A DNA stretch of 14,825 bases from Tannerellaceae bacterium (GCA_031279915.1 JAITHO010000110.1:1-14825), one strand, 5' to 3'. Positions 7,469-14,800 are shown, counted from the stretch's first letter. Made by a program: numbers and translations. Notes: generated from the sequence alone by a model not told the origin.

Positions 7469-7943
7469 CATCGTTTTCCAGGAAATCCCCGGCGAAGTAA
7501 GCCTCGCAATCAATATCTCCAACTGCCCCAATCGCTGCAAAGATTGCCATAGCCCGCAGCTCTGGGAGAATATAGGGGAAGCCCTCGACGAGAAGGCCAT
7601 CGCATACCTGCTCGACAAGTACGGAAATGCCATAACCTGCATCTGCTTCATGGGAGGCGATGCCTATCCACAAACAGTTGCCGACGCCGCCCTCTTCTCG
7701 AAGGCAACAACAAACGGAAGAATAAAGACCGGATGGTATTCAGGACGGAACGCCTTGCCCGAAGCATCCTTCCTGCACTACTTTGACTTCATCAAACTTG
7801 GAGCCTACAAAGCCGACTTAGGAGGATTGGACTCCCTCACAACCAACCAGCGCTTTTATCGCATCGTTAACGGAGAAATGAGAGACTGCACGAATCTGTT
7901 CCGCAAAAGCAGAACAATCGCCAATGCCGGCGGAAGATCTTAG
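7446..7943 (+). CDS. nrdG: Anaerobic ribonucleoside-triphosphate reductase activating protein
   Basis: Radical-SAM activase that uses a [4Fe-4S] cluster and S-adenosylmethionine to create the glycyl radical on NrdD (expected at Gly670). The cluster motif CxxxCxxC is Cys27, Cys31, Cys34 in 'CPNRCKDCHSP', followed by the glycine-rich SAM-binding segment 'CFMGGDA' (about 67-73). Length 165 fits the family (about 155-175). The start ATG at 7446 lies 23 bp inside the nrdD end, typical operon overlap; residues 3-11 'RYLSYDIVF' match the usual NrdG N-terminus. Its stop TAG (7941-7943) overlaps the stop of the convergent gene on the other strand. Expressed from the same riboswitch leader as nrdD. Confidence 0.96.
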   Translation: MLRYLSYDIVFQEIPGEVSLAINISNCPNRCKDCHSPQLWENIGEALDEKAIAYLLDKYGNAITCICFMGGDAYPQTVADAALFSKATTNGRIKTGWYSGRNALPEASFLHYFDFIKLGAYKADLGGLDSLTTNQRFYRIVNGEMRDCTNLFRKSRTIANAGGRS

Positions 7944-8893
7944 GAGGAGAAATGCTGCTCGCAGAGCGTTCTGACCTCATGCTCTCCGTAACAGATCTCT
8001 TCGAAAATCGCCTCTATATGCTCTGCGTTTATCTTGTCAAAGTCCTCCTTGCGCGGAGTAATGATTATGCCGCCAATATCTGCGGCTCCCGGACTGACAA
8101 GGATTTGCGCCTCGCCTTCGGCATAGAAATGGCTCGAACGATGGGCTTTTCTGGGAATGACAATGATCTGCCAGCCTTGTTTGTGAAGATATTTGCAGAA
8201 GACATTCATCCGGGGTTCAGTCAATCTATCTTGCGCGGCAGTAAGGGCATCCCGCAAATGATGGTAGAGGAGCAATGCCTCGGTTGCATCTGCCGATTCG
8301 ATGATAAAGCCCGAACGATTACCCTGCATCAAGCTGCGCAGAACAGCCCGACTGCTTTCCTCAATGATAGATCCAAGATGCTCTTCAAATTCGCTTTCAA
8401 TCGGCATTAAGGACGACGTTACGGCTTGGAAATGCAGATGATCCGGCAGCGATGCGCCACTTTCCGGAGCGTTATAAATGATTGTAAAATCGCTCAGGCA
8501 CTTCGCCGCATTAAGGTAATATAGAAAGGGAGTCATTAGGTTTTGCGCAACGTGTTGGCGAGAGGCAATAGTGAAATGTTCGGGGAAAATTGGATATGGA
8601 TTGCACAATAACAACATGTTTTCGCCCATCGGCAGAGCCTCCTGCTCCGGGGGCAAATTATCAGGACAGATAAGGCAAGCTGAGGGCGCTTTTCGCTTTT
8701 GGGGATCGACGGTTACGGATGTTATCCGGGAAGGATTATACTGGATGGCAATGTTTTTGTTTGCGGCTATGACGTATTTTGTCGCAATTTCTTTATATGC
8801 GGCATAGTTTTGCTTCAGCAATGGCCAGATAGCTTTCTGGCGGGTCAATAAATCAAGCGCTTCTTTGGAGTCAGTCCATCGGTTTGTTGTCAT
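7940..8893 (-). CDS. DUF4922-like HIT-superfamily protein (nucleotidyltransferase/phosphorylase-like)
   Basis: Resembles the Bacteroidota family DUF4922, related to the HIT superfamily that includes Ap4A phosphorylases, GDP-hexose phosphorylases and galactose-1-phosphate uridylyltransferase. The visible signature is the HxHxQ motif 'LPDHLHFQAV' (His152, His154, Gln156 counted from the ATG at 8893), the nucleotidyl-transfer motif of that group. Before it are a possible metal-binding CxxC ('ACLICPDN', Cys73/Cys76) and the 'LLLCNPYPIFPEHFTIAS' strand-loop common to HIT-like folds; after it is a second basic/His cluster 'IPRKAHRSSHFY'. Expected chemistry is phosphorolysis or transfer on a nucleotide or sugar nucleotide, but the substrate is unknown. 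A TTG in frame at 8920 would give 326 residues; ATG at 8893 (317 residues) is preferred. It overlaps the end of the glycosyltransferase gene by 23 bp, so the two are probably cotranslated and may act on the same sugar. The 3' end overlaps nrdG by 4 bp. Confidence 0.8.
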   Translation of the reverse strand: MTTNRWTDSKEALDLLTRQKAIWPLLKQNYAAYKEIATKYVIAANKNIAIQYNPSRITSVTVDPQKRKAPSACLICPDNLPPEQEALPMGENMLLLCNPYPIFPEHFTIASRQHVAQNLMTPFLYYLNAAKCLSDFTIIYNAPESGASLPDHLHFQAVTSSLMPIESEFEEHLGSIIEESSRAVLRSLMQGNRSGFIIESADATEALLLYHHLRDALTAAQDRLTEPRMNVFCKYLHKQGWQIIVIPRKAHRSSHFYAEGEAQILVSPGAADIGGIIITPRKEDFDKINAEHIEAIFEEICYGEHEVRTLCEQHFSS

Positions 8894-10307
8894 GCCGGTT
8901 TTTGCGGATGCGGGCTTCAAGTTCCCAGGTTCTTAAATTATCTTTATAGGCATTGTACTCGTTGGCCTTTTGCAGGCTGAGTTTGGTGTCGGAATTGCCG
9001 TCCCATCTGCGACAATCGTAAAGGACTTCGTATATGCGGCCTATCGCAAAATCGCGACTGATGCGCAGGCCCATTGCATAATCTTCGCCATAGCTTGTGT
9101 TCGGGAATTTGATTTGGCGAACGAGTGGGGTGAAGAAGGCGCGCGGAGCTCCTAGTCCGTTTATCCGCAGCGCATTATTTCGCCCGTTTTCGTATGTCCA
9201 TTCTCTATGGTCGATCAAACCGGGCGGGATTTGATTCCAGTTTATGTCGGTGATTTGATAGGCGCCGATTATCATTGGGGATTGAGTTTCGTAAAAGGCG
9301 TCAACGATTTTCTGCAAACTGTTTGCGCTGCTATACCTATCGTCGCTATCGAGTTGCACTACAAATTTCCCGCAAGCGCTATGCATAATCGCTTCGTTCC
9401 AGCATCCTCCGATTCCCAAATCTGTGTCTTGAGGAATTATATTTATCAAACGCGGATCGGAGCTGTAAGCTGCGATTGCTTCGCCGGTTCCGTCGGTTGA
9501 ATGATTATCAACAACTATCACGTTGTACTCAAAATTGGTTGCCTGACTAAGGGCCGAGCGTATAGCTTCGCCTATTGTATTCGCTCTGTTACGCACGGGT
9601 ATAACTATGGAGGCTTCGCAACTGAAGGCCTCGCCGAACAGATCTATTTTATTGAACTTAGGCGATAGATAGGCGCCGAGATGCTTCAGATGATCGGTAC
9701 ATGCATGCTCCATTTCTATTTGTACAGTTCTGTTTTTAGGATCAACATAAGCGAATTTGTTCTCCTGCGTATGATGGGCGATTTGAACAAGAGTATATAA
9801 ATATTCGTTGATATGTACGGGCGGAGCTTGTAAGGATATTTTCAAACGGAGATCGTATAATGCCGCATAACGATAATCGTTGGTCATCGTCCTCACCGCT
9901 TGCTTGAAAGCCGCAGTTTTGTAGAGATGGAGGGGGCCAAAATCAAAATCATCTCTCAAGCTTCCTTTTCGGCAATCTATCAAAGGATGGGGAATGAGGG
10001 CGTCGGCATTTTGCTCGTAATAATCAGCATATATCATAGCGGCGCCCGTACTTTCGCCGATAGAAATCATTCGCTCAAATGCATGTTTTGTCAAGACGGG
10101 GAGTTCGGGGGAGAGGCACAAGCAGAGATAGTCGGCTTCGGCGAGCGATGCGATTTGGACTAATGCTTGCGTATTGACCGGCGCCTGTATGGTTCTTTGG
10201 GAAATTATGACATTCCCCTCCTGAAATGTGTTGATAATTTGAGTTGCATTATCAGGAGATACAAGCATAAAACAATCGACCTTAAATATTTTTTCGTATA
10301 CTTTCAT
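8871..10307 (-). CDS. Two-part glycosyltransferase, C-terminal family 2 (GT-A) domain
   Basis: Predicted to move a sugar from a nucleotide-sugar donor to an unknown acceptor in the cytoplasm; there is no signal peptide or membrane helix. Numbering is from ATG 10307 (478 residues); a TTG in frame at 10328 would add 7. The C-terminal GT2 domain starts near 232 with 'SIVIPVRNRANTI', then 'IVVDNHSTDGTGE' (Asp267), the metal-binding motif 'QLDSDDRY' (Asp320/322/323) and 'YGEDYAMGLRI' (Glu408-Asp409, candidate catalytic base). The N-terminal about 220 residues lack a GT2 nucleotide-binding start but carry 'LCLSPELPVLTKHAFERM' and 'GAAMIYADYYE', which look like the second half of a GT-A fold, so it may be a degenerate or regulatory domain; this is inference. 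The DUF4922-like gene follows with a 23-bp overlap. An exact TATTTTTG promoter box sits upstream, so the pair is probably transcribed separately from recQ. Confidence 0.87.
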   Translation of the reverse strand: MKVYEKIFKVDCFMLVSPDNATQIINTFQEGNVIISQRTIQAPVNTQALVQIASLAEADYLCLCLSPELPVLTKHAFERMISIGESTGAAMIYADYYEQNADALIPHPLIDCRKGSLRDDFDFGPLHLYKTAAFKQAVRTMTNDYRYAALYDLRLKISLQAPPVHINEYLYTLVQIAHHTQENKFAYVDPKNRTVQIEMEHACTDHLKHLGAYLSPKFNKIDLFGEAFSCEASIVIPVRNRANTIGEAIRSALSQATNFEYNVIVVDNHSTDGTGEAIAAYSSDPRLINIIPQDTDLGIGGCWNEAIMHSACGKFVVQLDSDDRYSSANSLQKIVDAFYETQSPMIIGAYQITDINWNQIPPGLIDHREWTYENGRNNALRINGLGAPRAFFTPLVRQIKFPNTSYGEDYAMGLRISRDFAIGRIYEVLYDCRRWDGNSDTKLSLQKANEYNAYKDNLRTWELEARIRKNRHDNKPMD

Positions 10308-10325
10308 AATGATTTTATTGATGGG

Positions 10326-10333
10326 CAAAAATA
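10326..10333 (-). promoter_or_regulatory. Candidate -7 box (TATTTTTG) for the glycosyltransferase-DUF4922 unit
   Basis: Exact match to TAnnTTTG on the minus strand, ending 18 bp before the ATG at 10307, which would give a leader of roughly 12-14 nt. If right, the alternative TTG start at 10328 would lie inside the promoter and cannot be used, which favours the ATG. No clear -33 element was found. Confidence 0.45.
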
Positions 10334-10486
10334 AAGAAATGTTCGCTTTTCATTTTGATTTCGACGAGTCAATGCCCGCCCGCGCCGATCTGCAATCGGC
10401 CTGTCTTTGCCTAACTGCAAGAATCACAGCGCTTCGGATGAAAATCAGCTCGAGAGGGAATCGCAAAATCCGGTTCGATCGCAATA

Positions 10487-10585
10487 TTTCCCCCAGGGGG
10501 GATTCGTCTCCCGATTCCCGCGCACGAATCCCCCCTGGGGGGATTCGTCTCCCGATTCCCGCGCACGAATCCCCCCTGGGGGAAA
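10487..10585. repeat. 99-bp nested palindromic element with two identical 41-bp units
   Basis: Two identical 41-bp units (10501-10541 and 10542-10582) are flanked by 20-bp perfect inverted ends: left arm 10487-10506 (TTTCCCCC, A, GGGGGG, ATTCG) and right arm 10566-10585, its exact reverse complement. The unit junction is itself a perfect palindrome with 11-bp arms (10525-10535 and 10537-10547, CGAATC plus five C, central T). Within each unit GATTCG and CGAATC bracket an 18-20 bp spacer reading TCTCCCGATTCCCGCG. Every boundary can therefore form a strong G/C hairpin. It lies 15 bp past the recQ stop and about 180 bp ahead of the glycosyltransferase, so it may end or stabilise recQ mRNA. The form resembles REP/BIME-type extragenic palindromes; no transposase is present. 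Open frames across it are by-products of the repeats. Confidence 0.93.
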
Positions 10586-10600
10586 CTCTGGGTTTGGTGC

Positions 10601-12520
10601 TCAACGGCTGATCCGCAATTTTCCGTCTTCTAAAACAAAACGCTCGTCGCTATCGATAAAACCTTTGATAACGGCAATGATTTCGTCGGCAGGAAAAGGC
10701 AAGGCGGCGATAATCTTGGCTACCTCAAGCGATTGATCGCCCAGGAGCTCCGATATGGCATTCAGGATGAGGTCGGCGCGGTCGACACAGTCGCCGCTAT
10801 TGTTGCTTACAGCATTTTTGTTGCTAAGGCAAACGTCGCATTGCCCACAGGCATCCGACTTTGTTTCGCCAAAATAATCGAGCAGCATCCGGCTTCGGCA
10901 GCGATTGTTGGAGGTTAGATATTCAAGCGCTTTGCTGATGCGCTGTTCAAATCGTTGGCGTCGGTCTTCGTAAGCAGTGGTGGGGATTCTGAGGTAGCAT
11001 GAGTCTTCGCGGCTGCGAGAATAGATAATTCGCGGCACTTTGCGTTGCGGAATATAGCTGATGATATGCCTTTTGGAAAGCGATGTGAGAGTTTCATAAA
11101 CTTCCGTCTGCTTGTATCCCGTTCGTGAAGCGATTAATCCTTCGCTGATGAAGGCATAATCTGTAAAAATTCCGGTATATGTGCGGAGAATGCATTGCAG
11201 AATATCGTCGTTGCGCTTGCTGATTTGTAAAAGGCCGTAAAGTTCGTCGCGGGCAACAAGGAATAGCAGTCGCGAAGCAGGGGCGGATTCCTCGAGGTAC
11301 TCGATGTATCCGGACAGCTCCAGAAGTTTCAGGGCATAGTGAGTTTGTGAAACCGAGATATGGTATCTGTGGCAAAAATCATCGATAGCAAATTCGTGCA
11401 TGCTTTCGAATCCGAATCCTACAGCAATCTGGAAGTAGCTTCCCAGGTTGTCATAAATTTTGCGGATGAGCTCCTTGGGCGGGAACTCGTCCGACAGTCG
11501 TTTTTTGATAGTTCTGACGTCGGTATCGCTGTGCATCATCACGGCGTAGGCTTTTTTGCCGTCGCGTCCGGCCCGTCCGGCTTCCTGAAAATATTCTTCG
11601 AGCGAGCCTGGCATGTCAACATGAATAACGAGGCGTACGTCGGGCTTGTCGATTCCCATTCCGAACGCATTGGTTGCAACCATAACCCTGCATTCTCCTT
11701 TTTTCCAACGCTCTTGCCGGATATTTTTCTCTTCATTGCTGATTCCGGCATGGTAAAAGTCGGCTTCGATTCCGACTTTGCGTAGCATGTAAGCGATTTC
11801 CGCCGAACGCTGGCGGCTGCGAACGTATATGATGGCGGTTCCGGGCACTCGGCTGAGAATGTGTAAGATGGTATCCTGCTTCGTATCGGTTTGTCGCACC
11901 ACGTAGGCGAGGTTGCTTCGCTGAAAGCTGATTGAGAAGACGTTTGGTTTCTTGAATTTAAGTCGCGCCTGTATGTCGTCAACGGTTTTGGTCGTCGCCG
12001 TGGCAGTGAGCGCAAGGATAGGCGCATTCGGAAGCAGCTCACGAATGTCGGCAATTGCAAGGTATGAGGGTCGGAAATCATATCCCCATTGCGAGATGCA
12101 GTGGCACTCGTCGACGGCAATGAATGACACATTCATCTCTCTCAATTTGGCGCGAAAGAGTTCGGAGCTCAATCGTTCCGGCGATACGTACAGAAATTTG
12201 TAGCCGCCAAAGATGCAGTTCTCGAGCTGAGTGAGTATTTCCACGGAATCCATGCCCGAATAAACAGCCGTTGCCTTTATTCTTTTGCGCTTAAGATTGT
12301 CAACCTGGTCTTTCATCAAGGCGATAAGCGGCGTCACAACTATACAAATTCCCTCGACAGCGAGCGCTGGAACCTGAAAGGTTATCGACTTTCCTCCGCC
12401 CGTCGGCATTAGTCCGAGCGTATCTTTTCCGTCGGCTATGGAGTGGATAATATCTTCCTGCAGCGGTCGGAAGGAGCTATATCCCCAATCGTCGGACAAT
12501 ATTTGGTGATAAATGTCCAT
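10601..12520 (-). CDS. recQ: RecQ-family ATP-dependent DNA helicase, Bacteroidota long form
   Basis: 3'-5' DNA helicase that unwinds duplex, gapped and forked DNA in recombination and fork repair. Motif 0 is 'GYSSFRPLQEDII' (about 13-25), Walker A 'MPTGGGKS' (38-45, Lys44), the DEAH-type box 'DECH' (137-140) with the aromatic loop 'CISQWGYDFRPSY' (141-153), motif III 'LTATAT', and 'HVDMPGSLEEYFQEAGRAGRDG' motifs near 310-332. The zinc module has the E. coli spacing, Cys541, Cys558, Cys561, Cys564, but sits about 160 residues later than in E. coli RecQ, because a winged-helix-like region ('DFCHRYHISVSQTHYALKLLELSGYIEYL') is inserted after the helicase core. No HRDC domain is evident after the zinc module; about 75 residues remain. 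Length 639. The ATG at 12520 is 14 bp after the recJ stop, so recJ-recQ form an operon of cooperating enzymes. Confidence 0.95.
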   Translation of the reverse strand: MDIYHQILSDDWGYSSFRPLQEDIIHSIADGKDTLGLMPTGGGKSITFQVPALAVEGICIVVTPLIALMKDQVDNLKRKRIKATAVYSGMDSVEILTQLENCIFGGYKFLYVSPERLSSELFRAKLREMNVSFIAVDECHCISQWGYDFRPSYLAIADIRELLPNAPILALTATATTKTVDDIQARLKFKKPNVFSISFQRSNLAYVVRQTDTKQDTILHILSRVPGTAIIYVRSRQRSAEIAYMLRKVGIEADFYHAGISNEEKNIRQERWKKGECRVMVATNAFGMGIDKPDVRLVIHVDMPGSLEEYFQEAGRAGRDGKKAYAVMMHSDTDVRTIKKRLSDEFPPKELIRKIYDNLGSYFQIAVGFGFESMHEFAIDDFCHRYHISVSQTHYALKLLELSGYIEYLEESAPASRLLFLVARDELYGLLQISKRNDDILQCILRTYTGIFTDYAFISEGLIASRTGYKQTEVYETLTSLSKRHIISYIPQRKVPRIIYSRSREDSCYLRIPTTAYEDRRQRFEQRISKALEYLTSNNRCRSRMLLDYFGETKSDACGQCDVCLSNKNAVSNNSGDCVDRADLILNAISELLGDQSLEVAKIIAALPFPADEIIAVIKGFIDSDERFVLEDGKLRISR

Positions 12521-12534
12521 AATCCGGGTCTGAG

Positions 12535-14262
12535 TTATTCAGGTATCCTGATGTCTTTTATCATTAGTTGGATGTTAGTGTTTCCGATGTAAGAATTTTC
12601 CTCTATACTATAACAAATGTCGAAGGGGAGTTTGGCCATGATGTGTTCGCTGTATTGGTGCATACTGAAAGCGATGGCGTGGATGGGAGTTTTGGAGCTT
12701 TCGTCTATGAGCTCAAGCTTTATGTGTTCGAGCTCTTTGCCTACGAGTTTGCTTGTTCCGAAGTCTCTTACGTTGCGGCTGCAAAAGATAGGTTTTGAGT
12801 TATCAGGTCCGAAGGGATTCATCTTTTTGAGTTCGGCCACGAGAGTTGTTGTGATGTCGTTGAGCTCTATTTCAGCGTCGATTTCGATCTGCGGCGACAT
12901 CTGCTCGGGATCTATCAACTTGTCGGTTAGTTCCATGAAGCGATCAATGAAGAGGCTAAGGTTTTCCTCTTTAAGCGTGAGCCCAACGGCGCAGGTATGT
13001 CCGCCGAAATTCTCAAGCGTATCACTGCAAGTTTCAATAGTTTTGTAAATATCAAACACATTGATCGATCGTGCCGAGCCGGTGATCATCGATGTTTGCG
13101 AAGACTTAGTAAGAACGACGGCGGGCATGCAGTATTTTTCGGTAAGCCGCGATGCAACGATGCCGATGACGCCGCTGTGCCAGCTTGGATCGTACACAAC
13201 AATAGCTTTGCGATCCTCCATGTTGGTGAATCTGTCGATTATAGCATTAGCTTCGTCGGTGATCTTCTTATCAAGTTCGCGTCTTTCGTCGTTGTATTTG
13301 TTGATGTTTTCACTCTTTTCTCGAGCGCTCTCGCTGTCGCGCACTAGCAGAAGGTCGACGGCTTCACCGCCATTCATCATACGTCCGGAGGCATTGATGC
13401 GCGGCCCGATTTTGAAAACGATGTCGTTGATCGTGATTTCCTTACCTCCCAGCCCGCAAATGTCGATGATGCCCTTCAGTCCGAGGCTCGGAAAGGAGTT
13501 GAGCTGCTTCAGCCCATAGTAAGCAAGCACACGATTTTCGCCCGTGATCGGAACAATATCGGCGGCAATGCTGACAGCCACCAGATCAAGAAGTTTTTCC
13601 AGCGGAGCAAGCGGAATGTCGTTGCTGGTAGAGAAAGCCTCCATAAATTTATATCCAACGCCACATCCCGACAGATGTTCGTATGGATACGAGGAGTCAA
13701 CGCGCTTCGGATTGAGCACAGCCACGGCGTCGGGCAAAACATCATCGGGCTTGTGGTGGTCGCATATAATAATGTCAATGCCTTTCTCATGTGCATACTC
13801 AATTTTGTCGACAGCCTTAATGCCGCAGTCGAGCGCAATGATGAGTGAAATTCCATGCGCCGCCGCATAATCAATACCTTTAATAGAAATGCCCGAACCT
13901 TCGCCGTCACGATCAGGGATATAATAATCGAGGGTAGAGGAATATGGCCTGAGATATTTGTACACCAACGACACGGCGGTTGTTCCGTCGACATCGTAAT
14001 CTCCATAGATTAATATTTTCTCTTTATCGCCCAACGCCTGATTAAGTCGCTTCACAGCCTTGTCCATATCAGTCATCTGGTAAGGATCATGCAGGTCGCT
14101 CAGATGCGGTTGAAAGAACTTTTTTACTTCTTCTTCGGTTGTAATACTTCGCCGTACAAGAAGCAAGCAAGTCACAGGGCTATATCCAAGCGACATTGCC
14201 AGTTCAGTTCTCTTACATAATTCTTTCGGTGTTGGGGGTTGCAAATTCCATTTATATGCCAT
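12535..14262 (-). CDS. recJ: Single-stranded-DNA-specific exonuclease RecJ
   Basis: 5'-3' single-strand exonuclease of the DHH phosphoesterase superfamily; it resects ends and gaps for RecF-pathway recombination and also serves mismatch and base-excision repair. DHH motifs in order: 'IYGDYDVDGTTA' (Asp88, Asp90, Asp92), 'ALDCG' (Asp145), 'ICDHHKP' (Asp168-His169-His170), 'LSGCGVGYKF' and 'DLVAVSIAADIVPI' (Asp226, Asp235), the two-metal ligands. 'KIGPRINASGRM' follows, then a DHHA1 domain with 'WHSGVIGIVASRL' and 'GGHTCAVGLTL', and a C-terminal OB-fold-like region. Length 575 matches the family core. ATG at 14262 begins the conserved 'MAYKWNL' N-terminus. It is first in the recJ-recQ operon; no convincing TAnnTTTG box was found upstream by eye. 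Confidence 0.96.
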   Translation of the reverse strand: MAYKWNLQPPTPKELCKRTELAMSLGYSPVTCLLLVRRSITTEEEVKKFFQPHLSDLHDPYQMTDMDKAVKRLNQALGDKEKILIYGDYDVDGTTAVSLVYKYLRPYSSTLDYYIPDRDGEGSGISIKGIDYAAAHGISLIIALDCGIKAVDKIEYAHEKGIDIIICDHHKPDDVLPDAVAVLNPKRVDSSYPYEHLSGCGVGYKFMEAFSTSNDIPLAPLEKLLDLVAVSIAADIVPITGENRVLAYYGLKQLNSFPSLGLKGIIDICGLGGKEITINDIVFKIGPRINASGRMMNGGEAVDLLLVRDSESAREKSENINKYNDERRELDKKITDEANAIIDRFTNMEDRKAIVVYDPSWHSGVIGIVASRLTEKYCMPAVVLTKSSQTSMITGSARSINVFDIYKTIETCSDTLENFGGHTCAVGLTLKEENLSLFIDRFMELTDKLIDPEQMSPQIEIDAEIELNDITTTLVAELKKMNPFGPDNSKPIFCSRNVRDFGTSKLVGKELEHIKLELIDESSKTPIHAIAFSMHQYSEHIMAKLPFDICYSIEENSYIGNTNIQLMIKDIRIPE

Positions 14263-14718
14263 TATGATGATTTTTTCTTTTGTCTATGCGAAGCGTACTT
14301 AGTTTTGTAAAGCACATTGGAAACATTTTTTTTGCGAGTCTTTTGCCGTAGGCATCATGTCGATAAAAAAATGATGGCGTAAAAGTAAGTATTATTTTGT
14401 GATGAGAAAGCGAAAGTTCCTTAATAATTCTTTTGCAAGACTTCGTTCGAAGCGCGTATCTGTAAGGAGATGATGGCTTATATAAGAAAAGGGATTTCAC
14501 GCAACGTTAATAATATAATGTATGAAATCGCCGAGATTATCGTTAGTCGAAAAAACATCTGTCAGCCAAAATTCTATGGCTTGCAAAAAATATAATTCAT
14601 GGTTCAAAAAAGTTTAGGTGCGATGAAAAATATCCGGCTATACGATAGAGAATAAAATCTCTGTTTTTCAAAAAAGTTATGCTGATGCCTCTATAAAATC
14701 ATGCTAAGACCTAAAAAA
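14263..14718. other. AT-rich intergenic stretch, no convincing gene
   Basis: About 455 bp between the recJ start and the palindrome array. It should hold the recJ promoter (minus strand), but no clear TAnnTTTG was found. A 41-codon open frame on the plus strand (14470-14595) starts right after AAGGAG with no spacer, so it is doubtful. A weak stem AGAGA (14647-14651) / TCTCT (14658-14662) followed by GTTTTT could be a small plus-strand terminator. The 12-mer TTCAAAAAAGTT occurs twice (14603-14614 and 14667-14678). Confidence 0.6.
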
Positions 14719-14800
14719 AATTCCTAAGGGAATTTCAAAAAATTCCTATAGGAATTTTTGAAAATTCTTATAGGAATTTTTTTTAATTCCTATAGGAATT
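14719..14800. repeat. Four 16-bp palindromes at exact 22-bp spacing
   Basis: Copies of AATTCCTATAGGAATT or one- to two-base variants lie at 14719-14734 (AATTCCTAAGGGAATT), 14741-14756 (exact), 14763-14778 (AATTCTTATAGGAATT) and 14785-14800 (exact). Their centres are 14726.5, 14748.5, 14770.5 and 14792.5, a constant 22-bp step, joined by 6-bp A/T spacers. That step is close to two helical turns, placing all four sites on about one face of the DNA. Copies 2 and 4 are perfect palindromes. Possible roles are a cooperative protein-binding array or a chain of small hairpins in RNA; the sequence does not decide. The gene to the right lies outside the window. Confidence 0.92.

Noticed and set aside
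8894..8920. TTG at 8920 as start of the DUF4922-like gene
   Set aside because: An in-frame ATG at 8893 gives the shorter and more usual start, and reduces the overlap with the glycosyltransferase from 50 to 23 bp.
10384..10400. Stem-loop GCCGAT/ATCGGC as a terminator
   Set aside because: The 6-bp stem with a 5-nt loop is real, but there is no T-run on either strand next to it.
10350..10736. Small ORFs across the 99-bp palindrome in several frames
   Set aside because: Their peptides ('PPGGIRARESGDESPLGE' and similar) only reflect the repeated palindromic DNA, and they run into recQ.
14252..14500. 82-residue minus-strand ORF overlapping the recJ start
   Set aside because: It overlaps the 5' end of recJ and the region where its promoter should be, and its basic, low-complexity translation looks like chance.
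14470..14595. 41-residue plus-strand ORF following AAGGAG
   Set aside because: The purine tract touches the ATG with no spacer, Bacteroidota rarely depend on such sites, the product resembles nothing known to me, and composition matches the AT-rich surroundings.
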